Shown: in pieces, positions 8,710 to 20,397 of the stretch
Numbering within the stretch: the first letter of the stretch is position 1
Layout: every line of letters begins with the position of its first letter
Assembly (NCBI RefSeq): GCF_021462225.1
Contig: NC_061798.1
Coordinates: 24,529,320-24,593,319, forward strand
Direction: 5' to 3'
Length of the DNA stretch: 64,000 nucleotides
From: Girardinichthys multiradiatus
Lineage: Eukaryota; Chordata; Actinopteri; Cyprinodontiformes; Goodeidae
Made by a program: the position numbers and the translations under genes
Notes under the pieces: generated by a model
Database searches by the model: none
Told to the model about the DNA's origin: nothing
Seen by the model: the letters and a program-made list of their open reading frames with translations, nothing else

Positions 8710-9572
8710 TAAAAACAGAGCTTGAATCTTCTCCGACGATCTTTCTCCTCAGGGGTAATCTTGGTTCTGCCCAATTGCATGGGCTCACAATTATCATTTT
8801 CCTCAGTGAGAGGTGACCGACTCCTTCTCTCATACCGTTGTGCAGAAATCTGAGTTAATGATGAGCGACCCTTCTCATGGCGCTTCTCCTTCCTTCTCTC
8901 TGCCAGCCAAATATCAATGCGAGCAGCCAAATCCTCGAGTTGTTTCAGGGAAGAAGGATAGTCACGGGTCGCTAGCTCATCCTTGATGTCTTCGTTTAAT
9001 CCTTTCATGAATGCATCCATTTGTGCTGCCTCATTCCAACGGCTCTCTGCAGCCAACAAATGAAAGTCAATTATATAGGTCGAGACGGGCTGATCACCCT
9101 GTTTGAGGGACAATAATCCTCTTGCGGCCTCACGACTTGGAATGACCGGGTCAAGAACTCGAATGAGTTCCTTGGAAAAAGTTTCATAAAGATCACAAGA
9201 TGCAGATCTGCTATGCCATTCAGCAGTTCCCCACTGTTTTGCCTTTCCTGCCAGCAGAGATATAACAAACGCCACCTTGGAATGTTCAGTGGGAAAGGAT
9301 GACGGCTGAAGCTCAAAATGAATTTCACACTGAGTTAGAAAAGCTCAACATCGGTCTGAGTCTCCCCTAAACATCTCAGGCGGAGAGAGGCGTGGCTCCC
9401 TTACCTCTGCTGTTGTCCGTGTTACTTGGGCGTGGTTTCTTTGTGACGGTGGCAGCTCAGAGACAAGATTGCCAGAACGTAATGTGGAAATTATTTCCTC
9501 CATGCCGGAACCCAACCAGGAAAGGGTCTCATCAACGTGGGTACGCCACTGTTGTGCTGGCGATGGGTCCAT
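8631..9572 (-). pseudogene. Ty3/Gypsy gag with one in-frame stop
   Basis: The ATG at 9572 starts MDPSPAQQWRTHVDETLSWL, a typical Gypsy gag N-terminus, 18 bases after the LTR. One TGA at 9345-9347 interrupts the frame (after FRGDSDRC); the same frame then continues without a gap through FVISLLAGKAKQWGTAEW (capsid-like) to a complete zinc knuckle CFYCGEKGHLALRC (CX2CX4HX4C) and ends at 8631. Gag packages the element RNA into virus-like particles. Apart from the single stop the gene looks intact, so inactivation here is recent or the stop is a point error or suppressible codon; I consider a simple nonsense mutation most likely. Confidence 0.85.
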
Positions 9573-9589
9573 TTTTGGCCAGATTTTTC

Positions 9590-10283
9590 TGCTATGAATC
9601 AGAAAAAGGCAGACCCAAGATTCAGTCAGACACAGTACTGGAAGTTTAAAAGGTTTATTCAGCCACAGGAAAACGTGTAACACTCCTCACAGCTTCCAGG
9701 AATCACTGAGGCAGAAAGAGGGATTAGTGACTTGTAGTCTCTCCAGATTTTGCAGGGATCAGAAAAGCCACTAACCTGCTTTTGTCTTGCGTGGAACTTG
9801 AAACCCAGCGTGGAAACCTCAGTGGGCGGCAGGCGGTGATCTCTACGGCACAGGTAAGAAGTGACTCCAGGCTGAATAATCCGAGGGCTAGGCTGGCTCA
9901 ATAATCCAAGGACAGAAACAGGGTCAACGATCGGAACAAGAGGCGTCAGGCAAGGGGCAGGCAGAGGCATAAACCAGATGCAGGAAACAAGGTCGACAAC
10001 CAGAATCCAAATAGTCCGACAGGGAGCAGGCAGAGGCATAAATCCAAAAGGCAAGGCAAGGTCAAGAACAATGATCAGACAGGAAGGAATGTTGGATATC
10101 TACTCACACGATGGCTTTCAAAAATCTGGCACTGTCTGTTTGTCAGAGTCAGTATATATCAGGGAAGACAAAGGTGCTTGGCATGCCACAGATTGCACTA
10201 CACTGCAGCAGCCACCAGGTGCATCTAATCTGCTGATTGCAGCCAGGGAGACAGGGTAGAGCAGACGTGCCAGAATCATAACA
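9590..10283 (-). repeat. 5' LTR of Ty3/Gypsy element
   Basis: Read on the minus strand, the 694-bp block starts TGTTATGATTCTGGCACG at 10283 and ends GATTCATAGCA at 9590, an inverted TGTTATGA/TCATAGCA pair with one mismatch. It lies immediately upstream of gag. An AATAAA signal is present near the inner end (plus TTTATTCAGC, about 9653). No second LTR was found, so the element is 5' half only. Confidence 0.75.
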
Positions 10284-12039
10284 CTTAGTAATTGTGTTAA
10301 GTTACTTACTGGTGTTTTTATACCTTAAGCAGCACTTTGGTAACTTATTGTCTTAAAGGTGCCTTAGAAATAAACTTTTACTTGACGTGAATTTGACTAA
10401 ATTACAAGTTAAGTGACTTCTGAATAAATAAATAAAATAGTTGTATTAGATTTAATTTAGGGGTATAACAGTAAAAGGGACTGAATACATAAGCACATTA
10501 TACTTGTTATTATACTATATAATTATTTGTGAAAACAATTGAGAAGTTTAACCCTTTTCTTTCTACCCTTTTTATTTTATTTCTATTTGAAAATTATTTG
10601 CTGCTTTGTGTTGGACTATAATATGAAACCATAACAATAAACTTACTTTGAAGCTTGTTGTAACATGACAAAATGTAAAAAAGTATGAGTACTTTTCAGA
10701 GAACCATATATGGTAAATTTCTCATTTTTGTACAAAATGGGACTGTAAGTGTCACCTTAAAAACACTTTTGGTGTCTTTCGATAAAGTCTTAGAATTCAT
10801 ACGTCCACATACTTTTGTGTGTGATGCTCTTACTTTAATAAATAGAAATGCATTACTTTTCTTTTTTAATCGTAGAATCTTCAGGTAAACAGCATATCAC
10901 ATGTCTGGATTCATTCTGGGGTGTAGATGTGACAGCACCTGCTTTATTAGTTCCTAATGAACCCCTTTGGGTTTTTGTGTGCATACAAAGTGTTGATGTG
11001 TGCATGTGAAAGAAAGTGAGATGGGAATCACTGCAGACATTATTTCATGAATTTCATTAGCTAGGTGAAATAATTTCCCTGCCAGCTAGGATTGTAATTC
11101 AGCTGTTGTTGTTAATCCAAATTTAATATGTTGAAAATTACTACAGGGACAATATAAGAGTTGCTGTTGTGTCTGAATTTCTACAGTGAGCAGAAGTATC
11201 TTCCTGCTATTGAAGTTCTTCCTATTGTGTGTGTATTTTTTATGAAGCAAAACGTTATTTTCATTTATTTTCTATTTAAATGCGTCATACCTTCCCCCAT
11301 CTTCATATCACACATGGCCACAATGTACTGTGATCTACAGGCTTTGGAAATTCTGATCACAAATTATTCAGTAATATTAATATTCTTGCTTTGAAGAATG
11401 AGAATATTGTAAACTCATGCATATTACTGTTTGATGCAGCTTTTTAGGTTTCTGGATCACAGACAGAGATGGTGATTTCATTCAAATAAAGCAAAGTTTA
11501 TAATGAAACTTTTAAGGTCCAGCATTATTAACAGTGATTCAATCGTCTATTTTCTTTGGAAAGATTAATTGTCTTAACAGGTAGGTTTTTTTATTTTAAT
11601 AAACAATTTTAAAATGTCATGTAAACTCTGTTTTCAGCTTATAAAAGTAAGCTTCAGAAGCTTTGAATCCACTTTCAAAAGATCTCATGATACATGAGGT
11701 TCTGCAGAGATGGCTGTTAGATTGTATTGTAATTTCTCAGAGGGTGAATGCTTATTGTGTATCTATTCTCCACAGAAAGGGACAGGGGAAAACCATTGGG
11801 AGACACACCAAACTTGATCTTATGGCAGGATTGGTGTGATGGCCTGCAGGAGCACTGATAGTTTAACATACATATTTTGATCTTCAACTGGTTGTCAAGT
11901 TGTCAATGTTTTTTTTTTTTTTTTTTGGACATGCCAGAAAATATTCTGTGGCACAAGACCTGGAACTTGAAGATGCCACATATACTGCTCTGACACGCAA
12001 CAATTGCGATCCCAATGGGAAATTAAATGTCATTTTAGC
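10284..12039. other. Noncoding AT-rich region
   Basis: No frame with a recognisable domain; the short frames at 10685-10888 and 11161-11394 are hydrophobic or AT-driven and lack start context or similarity. Only homopolymer and AT tracts stand out (for example T-run 11909-11926). Nothing else seen. Confidence 0.4.
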
Positions 12040-14930
12040 TCATATTATACAGGTTTCTTCAAAGAACTGTTGTAGATGCTGATGGCAGTGGGCAGGAAAG
12101 ATCTCATGTGGCTCTTTGTCTGACAGCAGATCTGAAGAAGACACTCTGTTGTTGTACAACAGTCTCATGAAGAGGATGCTCAGGGTTCTCAATAATCGTC
12201 TTCATTTTATGAAGAATCCTTCTTTGCAGAGTGACCACTAGAGGTTCCAGAAGAGTCCCCAGAACAGAGCCAGCCTTCTTTATTAGCTTGTTGAGCTAAG
12301 GCTGCTACCCCAGCAGATGATGGCAGAAGAGATCAGACTCTCCACAACAGACTTATAGAAGAAATGCAGCATCTTGCTGGAAACACTGAAGGTCCTACCC
12401 CTTCTCAGGAAGTACAGTCTGCTCTGTCCTCTCTTGTAGATGGCTTCACAGTGGCATCTCCATTACAGTCTGTCGTCCAGGTGAACTTCGAGATATTTAT
12501 ACTCCTCCACAACCTCCGCTTCTTTTCCCATGATGGAATATAGTGTTTGACCTATTCCTGTTTGTCTTTTTTTTTTTTTTTTTTTTTTTTACTGTGTCCT
12601 GTCCGGCAGAGTATTGCTCAGAATTGTTGTCTAAGTGCGAAGAAATTGCCGAACAGATTTACTTTCACAAGCAAAGCATCACAGCTATTGCTTTAAAGCT
12701 CTGCTTGATATTTATAAAAGAAACTTTTTTATAAACTTCTTTGGGAATATTTCAATTGTTACGGACACGGAGACTGAAATGAAAAGGAAAAAAGAGGCTC
12801 AAAAAAGAGAGAAATGGGGGAAAAAGGGAGAAAAAGGGGGAAAGAGTGGAGGAGAGAAATAAGGATGAAGAGAATACAAGATTACACCCTGCTTGCTTAT
12901 ACACCTGCAGCTGTTTTTTTTTTTTACAAAATAGTACATGGTAATTCTGAATATAAAATGTACTTAGTGAGAGGTGCAGCCCAATATAGAACATCTGTGT
13001 ATCTGTCAACACCTGAAGCTTAACACCTGTGAGTATGGGTGTGGACGCGCTTTTGTATACAAGGTTTCTCCACAAAAATATGCAATAGCGAGTGTGAGGA
13101 CCCACAGGCCTGCCCTATGGTCCCTGGACAGACACTGAGGAGATCCGAGCCACAGACATCTAAAGGCCCCCCAAAGCACAGGAACCCCAGGAGAACCACT
13201 GCCGGGACTACCACAACCCCCCCCAGAGAAGAGCAGAGGAGAGTCCCAGGGGAAACACCGAGCAGCGACAGTGCAGAAGCCCCAGGGAGCCGCAGCGACG
13301 AGCCCACAGGCCCCGCCGGCAGCCGTCTATGCCCGAGCAGATCCAGCCATGTACCTAGAGGCCCAAGACTCCGGGACACACCACCCCCCACACAGAGGCC
13401 CGACAGAGCCCAGGAGGCCAGGCCCCGGCAAGCAGCCACCGGGAGTGAGCCAGCACACACCAAAGCACCCGGCCCTGGACACCGAGAACCACAAGTACAC
13501 CAGCGGGCAGAGACTCCAACCACCGGCAGGCGGTGTGGCGGGGAGGAAGCTGTTCCAGGAGAGGAGCAGTCCAAGACCCAACCTGTTGCAAAAAAAAAAA
13601 AGAAAAAAAAAAAAAAACAGGCACACACAGTCACAATCACCCACCCTCGTGCATACATATAAAATCACTCACACCAACGTAAGGATAAACAACAATGGAC
13701 GTCATACACTCACTCACACTCCCCATGCATACTCTATACTCCCAGGTCCAGGCGGAAGTGGATACAACCCCTCCACCCCACAGGCCGCAGCCCCTCTACG
13801 CCACCCCCCAGCCCACCACCCCGATCCCCCCTTGGATAAGACAGCCAGCAGAGCAGCACACCTCCAAGCCCGCCCAACCCCCCAGACAGCGCCAGCAGCC
13901 CCAGCCCACGAGAGGGATAAATGCACCGGCCGGGGACCTGGGCCATGCAGGCCAACCGCTCCAGGCCAAGCACAACCCGCCAGCCGCCCCGGTGCAGTCA
14001 CAAGACATGCTCCGCCGCCCCACCCACCCGACCGCCAACCGCAGCCCGGCGCCCGACCCCAGGCCAGGACTACAGAAGGAAGTAGTGGAAAAAAAGGCCA
14101 CTGCGGCCCCAGTTACTGGGCACCCCGCCAACCCCACCCCCAAACCCCGGGGGCGCCCCACCCCGCATGCGCAGGGGTGCAGGTGGCACCCCCGCATGGC
14201 CACAAAGAAGTCCAGCCGGCCAGCCCCTACATCAAAGCTATTCCTGTTTCTCTTAAAATCTACAATCATCTCCTTTGTTTTATTTATGTTCAAGATGAGA
14301 TGTTTCTACACCATTCCACAAAGTGGTCTAGCAGCTCCCTGTACTCAGCTTTTTGTCCATCTCTGATACACCCCACCACTGCAGAGTCATCCAAGTATTC
14401 TGCAGATGACAGGAGTGTGCCTTGTACTGGAAGTCTGAGGTGTACAGAGTGAAAAGTACTGCTGAGAGTACAGTCCCCTGTGGTGCTCCTGTTCTGCTGA
14501 CTACCTGGTTAGACACACAACCATTCAGTCTCACAAACTGTGGTCTGTTTGTCAGGTAATCTTTGATACAGGAGATTGTTCAGGCCTCCACATGAGTCTT
14601 CTGGAAACTCTGACAAAGCAAATCAGGTTGAATTGTACGGAATGCACTGGTGAAATCAAAGAACATGGTCCTCACAGTGCTGCTTGCTTTGTCCATATGA
14701 GTGGGTTTGTTAAGGCAAGTGTATGATGGCATCTTCAACTCCAACTCCACAGCGATAAGCAAACTGAAGGAGGTCGTGATAGTTTGTTTGCTTGCTCAGG
14801 TGGGCCAACAGGAGTCTCTCTGGGACCTTTATGAATGCTACCTAATCTCATGCATTGATATGAAGATGCTCTGTCTGCAATCCATAGCATGCTTGAGGTG
14901 TCTGACATGGGAACAGACTTTGCAATGATA
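12040..14930 (-). mobile_element. Jockey/L2-like LINE remnant, split by an insertion
   Basis: Minus-strand reverse-transcriptase remnant in two parts. The 5' part (14238-14930) shows FFDFTSAFRTIQPDLL, TGAPQGTVLSAVLFTLYTSD and LNINKTKEMIVDFKRN, classic RT blocks 3-7, with frameshifts (the catalytic F/YxDD box is damaged). The 3' part (12040-12568) resumes with MGKEAEVVEEYKYLEVHLDD, then RGQSRLYFLRRGR-like and VVESLISSAI stretches, ending in stop-rich sequence. The two halves abut in the protein order, proving a clean interruption at 12569-14237. The family (Rex1/L2/jockey group) is from memory; no endonuclease is seen here. Confidence 0.75.
12569..14237 (-). mobile_element. GC-rich retroposed insert of unknown family inside the LINE
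   Basis: A 1.67-kb block flanked by CTATTCCTGTTTGTCTT (12552-12568) and CTATTCCTGTTTCTCTT (14238-14254), a 17-bp target duplication with one mismatch. A run of about 22 T at the left end means a poly(A) tail on the minus strand, so it was reverse-transcribed. Content on the plus strand: a purine-rich tract (about 12775-12875), then roughly 1.1 kb very rich in C and A (13100-14230) split by an A-rich stretch at 13589-13618. The long proline-rich frames here (13039-13662, 13271-14452, 13695-14366) are open on both strands because of composition, and none resembles a known protein. It could be the noncoding part of a LINE or a processed RNA. Confidence 0.6.
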
Positions 14931-15016
14931 ATGATTATTTGATCACTTGGTGGCACTTATATGTGGCACATAAACAGCAACCTTCATTTAAAGACTGACA
15001 GTCGGTTATTAAATTT
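14931..15016. other. Short spacer before ERV LTR
   Basis: Short unique-looking spacer with no signal; the target duplication of the ERV cannot be checked because its 5' half is gone. Confidence 0.3.
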
Positions 15017-15179
15017 TGTTAGGTATTAATTAGTCAAACTCAGAGAAGAAGAAAGGACACAGAGTCTTTGTTTTCTTGCGCAAGAGGTAGCCTGCTCTCT
15101 GCAGTAAGAACTACAAAAAATTGGCATGCTCTTCCTTTATTTATATACTGGTTCAAACACAGTTCAACAGACATTTAGG

Positions 15180-15210
<31 letters not shown>

Positions 15211-15419
15211 TGTGTGTATGTGGGGGTGTGAAGAGTTATGGTGTGTGTCTGTTCTTCCAGAGTGGGAGTGGAGACTGGCACAGAGAGTCACAAGATATCG
15301 CTGATAGAAGCATAACTAACTTTTACCCCATCCCCCTTTCTGTTGCGTGAAAGAAGAAAGAGCACTTCGTATACAGACATGTGAGTGATAAACAATACAA
15401 AAGTGTTCAAACCCTAACA
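15017..15419 (-). repeat. 3' LTR of gamma-like ERV
   Basis: The 403-bp LTR on the minus strand starts TGTTAGGG at 15419 and ends CCTAACA at 15017, a matched inverted terminal pair. It follows a polypurine tract. A TATAAATAAAGGAAG-type signal lies near 15133-15150 on the minus strand, and a TG-dinucleotide microsatellite has expanded within it. R/U5 resembles the LTR at 5933-6479. Confidence 0.8.
15179..15230. repeat. (TG)n microsatellite in LTR
   Basis: About 25 TG units with TATG interruptions, plus a short TGGGGGTG end. Lies inside the ERV LTR. Confidence 0.9.
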
Positions 15420-15437
15420 GTCCCTCCTTTTTTATCA
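15420..15437 (-). promoter_or_regulatory. Polypurine tract of gamma-like ERV
   Basis: The minus strand reads TGATAAAAAAGGAGGGAC directly before the LTR start TGTTAGGG. This is the plus-strand primer position. Confidence 0.75.
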
Positions 15438-15774
15438 AGAATAAAGTCATGATTAGATACATGTAAAAGAAAACACTCTGTGTGAGCAAAAACCCATGGA
15501 CGGAAAGCAGATTATACTGTGGGAAAAATACTCACACAGCCCCTCCGCCCAAGGCGACCCCCAACCATGGTAGAGTACAATAATAATAAAACAATATCAT
15601 AAATCAAAGAAAACAAAATGTAATAAAGGTAAAAGAATTAAAACAAGCCTTGTTCATGTCATCATTGTTCTTTTTCTCATTTCACTTAAATAGCAGCTTC
15701 TTTCGATTTTCTGCTATAAGATCATTTTATGAAGTACAATTATGAGTACACTTAGGCGTCAAAGATATTTTCAT
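15438..15774 (-). other. ERV 3' untranslated region between env and polypurine tract
   Basis: No open frame of note. It lies between the env stop (15775) and the polypurine tract, so it is probably untranslated 3' sequence of the provirus, AT-rich. Confidence 0.5.
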
Positions 15775-17233
15775 TTACATGTCATCATAAGAGTAGTGGT
15801 CTTTATTTTGTAGCTCGGTAAAATAAACCTTTTCTGTGTCATCATAGTCATCTGTTTTTGGGTTCAGTGTGGTTTCAACTTGAATCAATGCTGCACATGC
15901 GACTGTGACTGATTGAGTTACTATCCTTTTTACCATGCATTTGCAGCATGAGATAATACATACTGAGAAGGTGCACAGGATGATCAGGAATGCTGCTATG
16001 GCGAGTAAGAAAATCTTAACACAATTCATCCATACCCCTTGGAGCATCCAGTCTAGCCAAGAGGAGCTGGGTGTCGGGTGGTCGTGTGTCATGACGTTTT
16101 GCAGGTTACGCAGGTTATTCAGTGCTCCTGTTATATTTGAGGAATGTATATTATCTGGAATATACGTGCAACAGGCGTTGTTCAACAAAACGCAAACGTT
16201 GATGCTGTTAGAATATCCAATGCCATGCGGTTCTGAATTATCATGGCTCACATAGCGCTCATTTCTGTGTTTTGGCCCTCTTCTACTATTATGGAGTTAT
16301 TCAAAAACAGCCCTAATCGATAGCTTAAAGTTTCCACATGCAGCATTAGTTTGCCCACACCTAGCCAAGGAAGGAGAGATAGTGTCACTTTCTCATCTTT
16401 TGGCCAAAGCTTAAATTCATCCGGAACATTAGTTCCCCAGACAGAGTCGTGCGGTTTAATTTCTATGTGTCTCTTTAGTCTTTTGGGGAAGGTGGGTATC
16501 ATCGTTACCTTACTGAGTATTATAGTGTGGTCAGATGTCAAAAAACTGGAGCACACACCCCATACCAATTCGGGGGTAGTATGAAATAAGCGTTATGCCC
16601 GCATAACCAAGCTACCCCCTCGACCCAGTATGTTCCGTTTTGGGTATTATTACCATTGGGGACCCATGTGCCTCCACACTGTTTCGTGTTACCCATATAG
16701 ATAGAAGAATCATTTTCCTTTTCTCTACTCAAACAATTGTGGTGAAATGTGTTTCCGTTGGCATGTGCTTCGAATGGTGTGGCTCTTCCCTTATTACTGA
16801 TGTGCAGAGGCTGCCATTACTTGGGGTCACATGTGCAGTTACGTGGGTCACATGCATATGCAAGATAATTATTGTAATATGTGTACGTTTTGTTGTCCTT
16901 ACCAACCATTTGGATGCCTTCTCCTCTCGTCAGGTTCTGACCAGGAACAATAAAATATGTACGCTTCGCATACCCCCAGAGTCCTATTGAAAAGGCACAT
17001 GCTGCTTCTGTGAAATTCATTTTTCTCACATACACTGGCATGACAGAACATACATAACAGTCTGTTTTATTTTGTGCTTTAGCTGTTTCATACACATAAC
17101 AATACCAATAGTTCTGCAGAAACAGATGTCCTCCTTTCTTTAGGGTTCTGAGATGAGAGCCGTCCGGTGTCCATCTCTTCTCGTGTGATGTCCTGCTACC
17201 AGAATTAGGCTCAGGCTTATCAGACCTGTCCAC
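15775..17233 (-). pseudogene. ERV envelope gene, broken into four frames
   Basis: Minus-strand env remnant. The surface part (16817-17233, then 16538-16732 in the same phase after a stop) is cysteine-rich with several N-x-S/T glycosylation sites and a WLCGHNAYFILPP segment typical of gamma-type fish ERV env. Phase changes near 16560 and 16250. The frame 16248-16568 holds an RLKR furin-like site, and 15775-16251 holds a CX6CC motif (near 16165-16190) followed by a single membrane-spanning helix (about 30 mostly hydrophobic residues) and a cytoplasmic tail. The family role is receptor binding and fusion. Breaks: one stop and two frameshifts at least, so no full-length protein is encoded. Confidence 0.8.
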
Positions 17234-17251
17234 ATGTTACAAAAAGCCATG

Positions 17252-18250
17252 CTAAGTTGGGCACAGGTGAGTTGTTTTCTTCACCGGTTTATGATGCTGA
17301 GCTCTATGGGTCACCAGCCCCTTTGTAGCCAGTCTTCCTCTGTTACCCGATTGGTCGGTTCGCTCCTGTAACGGTGATATTAGCTTACAGTGGTTCTTGT
17401 GGATCCAGGATGGTCTCTCTGCAATTTCTAAAGCTGTCGGTGTGGTCAGGAGAACTTGGTATGGCCCTTTCCAGCAGGGGGTGCTCCAGTCCTTTCTGTG
17501 GAGTGTCTTAATCAGGACCAGGTCTCCAGGCCTTAGGTTGTTCTGTGGAATAGGAGCAGAGTTTACTGGCAGACTACTGGACAACTGTGCTTCTTTTGTT
17601 TGTAAAATTTTATTCATCTATTCAGCTAATGATGTTTCCTGCTGTGCTTTTCCTATGTTATCCATTTCTGATGGCAATGGAAAAGGTCCATGTACTATTT
17701 CAAATGGAGTGAGACCAGTTTGATTTGGAGTTATTCTCATCCATAGTTTAACCAGGGATAGACATTCAGGCGATGGCCTCCCTGTTTCTTCCATTGTTTT
17801 TCTTGATCTATTTTTTATTGTTCCATTTGTTCGTTCAACCAGCCCAGCAGATTGTGGGTGGTAAGAGCAATGGTTTTTTAACTGAAACCCTAATGCTTAA
17901 GAGCACAATTCTATTACATTATTTACAAAATGAGTCCCATTATCTGATCTTATGATTTGTGGGATACCATATGTGGGGAAGAAATGTGTCACTAAACTCT
18001 TTGCCAATGTGAGAGCGTCACAGTGCTTTGCAGGGTATATTTCAATCCACTTTGAAAATGCATCTATGACCACTAAGCAATATTTATTTCCCCCTGACCA
18101 TGATAACTATGAAATCCATGTGTATCGTGTGAAATTTTGGTCTTCCTGTCTCAAAAGCCTTCTGTTTCAACAAAAAATCCAGTTTAGAAAAATCCTTTTC
18201 GAAAACGTTTTGAGAGTGAATCTTCCCTTTCGTCTGACCAAATTTAAGGT
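17252..18250 (-). pseudogene. ERV integrase, 5'-truncated and frameshifted
   Basis: Minus-strand pol end. The C-terminal DNA-binding domain is intact within 17252-17617: GDLVLIKTLHR, then WKGPYQVLLTTPTALEI and a terminal WIHKNHCK, characteristic of gamma-type integrases. Upstream, in shifted frames, the catalytic core shows VIDAFSKWIEIYPAK (about 18020-18070), SDNGTHF (near 17930-17950) and a QSAGLVERTNGT helix carrying the third acidic residue (about 17840-17870). The triad residues are visible but the frame is broken several times. Nothing upstream of about 18250 remains; a MITE-like repeat begins there. Confidence 0.85.
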
Positions 18251-18259
18251 GTCTGGTTA

Positions 18260-18916
18260 CAGTGTTACCAGATCACACAATAGAAACAAGCAACCAGCTC
18301 TGTGAAAACAAGCCCAAAAAAAGCCCAACGGGCAACCCACTACACTGTAAAACCGAAGCTGCTTGTAAACAGTATAAATGTATACATTTATTATGGCATT
18401 ATACATGAGCAACAGCAAAACTCTGCTAATTGCTATCACCATACACATTTTTAATAACTTAAATTCTTTGAATAAGTTGAATACTTTAAATTCTGATAAA
18501 AAGAAATGTGCATTTTGCATACGTAATAGTAAAATGACAGTAAACACAGTCAACAAAAAAAATTTCTTTAAACAGAAAATACATTTTATAATTTTCACAC
18601 ATTCTGCAACTCATTCTCACTCTGTCTCATTACTCATTTGCCTGTCATTGTGGGCTCTGCCAAGTGCGGCGGGAACGATAACCAGAAAACTGGGGTGTGG
18701 AAAGAACAAACTACATACCCCTTGTGTTTTGCTTTATTGAGGAGCTGGGAGATAATCAAGGAGTTTCACTTGGAAAGAAAGCCAAGCCCAAATAGGCAAC
18801 TTCACATTCCAAAACAAGCCCAAAAAACCGCAACCCGCGACTCGCGAGATTTGTAAGTGACTTTAGAAAAAAACAAGCCGAAAGTTGCCTATAATAAGCG
18901 GACTTGGCAATACTAG
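18260..18916. mobile_element. hAT-like MITE
   Basis: About 650 bp with imperfect terminal inversions: CAGTGTTACCAGATC at the left, GGACTTGGCAATACTAG at the right. Both ends carry several AACAAGCCCAAAAA repeats in subterminal positions, a pattern of nonautonomous hAT elements. The interior is AT-rich with no coding capacity. I could not find a convincing 8-bp target duplication, so the exact ends are uncertain. Confidence 0.5.
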
Positions 18917-19159
18917 TGAAAACATGCCTACCCTTCACATAGCTGAAGAGTACGTAGCAATGTGCTGTTAGCAGTCTGTACCTATGGGGCTCAGCACTGT
19001 CCCGAATCAGTGCGGCATGGTACTTTTTGCCTCACCCTGTCCATTTTCACTGCTTATTTATGCCCGATTAGAAAGATTAAATATGTCACACACATTCATT
19101 ATAAATATTAGACAGACTGTGGAACGTCAACATGTTCAGTATATGTGCAATCCAAGATG
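18917..19159. other. Short unassigned spacer
   Basis: No recognisable gene or repeat. Confidence 0.3.
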
Positions 19160-19161
19160 TA

Positions 19162-20397
19162 CAGGGGTTGGACAATGAAACTGAAACACCTGGTTTTAGA
19201 CCACAATAATTTATTAGTATGGTGTAGGGCCTCCTTTTGCAGTCAATACAGCGTCAATTCGTCTTGGGAATGACATATACAAGTCCTGCATAGTGGTCAC
19301 AGGGATTTTAAGCCATTCTTCTTGCAGGATAGTGGCCTGGTCACTACGTGATACTGGTGGAGGAAAGCGTTTCCTGACTCACATAGATCTGGTGACTGTG
19401 CAGGCCTTTGGAGATGTTCAACTTCACTTTCATGTTTATCAAACCAATCTTTCACCAGTCTTCTTGTGTGTATTGGTGCATTGTCATCCTGATACACGGC
19501 ACCGCCTTCAGGATACAATGTTTGAACCATTGGATGCACATGGTCCTCAAGAATGGTTCGGTAGTCCTTGGCAGTTACACGCCCATCTAGCACAAGTATT
19601 GGGCCTAGGGAATGCCATGATATGGCAGCCCAAACCATCACTGATCCACCCCCATGCTTCACTCTGGGCATGCAACAGTCTGGGTGGTACGCTTCTTTGG
19701 GGCTTCTCCACACTGTAACTCTCCCAGATGTGGGGAAAACAGTAAAGGTGGACTCATCAGAGAACAATACATGTTTCACATTGTCCACAGCCCGATATTT
19801 GTGCTCCTTGTACCATTGAAACCGACGTTTGGCCGTTTGGCGTTGGCATGAGTGACCAAAGGTTTGGCTATAGCAGCCCGGCCGTGTATATTGACCCTGT
19901 GGAGCTCCCAACGGACAGTTCTGGTGGAAACAGGAGAGTTGAGATGCACATTTAATTCTGCCGTGATTTGGGCAGCCGTAGTTTTATGTTTTTTGGACAC
20001 AATCCGGGTTAGCACCCGAACATCCCTTTCAGACAGCTTCCTCTTGCGTCCACAGTTAATCCTGTTGGATGTGGTTCGTCCTTCTTGGTGGTATGCTGAC
20101 ATTACCCTGGATACTGTGGCTCTTGATACATCAAAAAGACTTGCTGTCTTGGTCACAGATGCGCCAGCAAGACGTGCACCAACAATTTGTCCTCTTTTGA
20201 ACTCTGGTATGTCACCCATAATGTTGTGTGCATTTCAATATTTAGAGCAAAACTGTGCTGCTAATTGAACCTTCACACTCTGGTCTTACTGGTGCAATGT
20301 GCAATCAACGAAGACTGGCTACCAGGCTGGTCCAATTTAGCCATGAAACCTCCCACACTAAAACGACAGGTGTTTCAGTTTCATTGTCCAACCCCTG
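19162..20397 (-). mobile_element. Tc1-like element, degenerate
   Basis: A 1236-bp element bounded by CAGGGGTTGGACAATGAAAC (19162) and its inverted copy ending at 20397, with TA duplications at 19160-19161 and 20398-20399. The terminal repeats are short (about 32 bp). The minus-strand transposase is broken, so the copy is immobile on its own. Confidence 0.92.
19297..20219 (-). pseudogene. Tc1-like transposase pseudogene
   Basis: Starts at 20219 with MGDIPEFKRGQIVGARLAGA and a helix-turn-helix (TKTASLFDVSRATVSRVM). A frameshift near 19800-19860 moves into the frame 19297-19911, which carries the first two catalytic acids (VLFSDES and YQDDNAP). The third is missing: SPDL is followed by unrelated CESGN, where a DLN-x-IE motif is expected, so a small internal deletion removed the catalytic glutamate. 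The C-terminal end reads through to lysine-rich sequence. Nonfunctional. Confidence 0.88.

Noticed and set aside
13039..14452. Long proline-rich open frames on both strands as genes
   Set aside because: They overlap in several phases and both strands, follow the C/A-rich composition and include runs encoded by poly(A); no domain is visible.
16640..16990. Plus-strand 116-codon frame
   Set aside because: Antisense to ERV env, which has the expected order of motifs.
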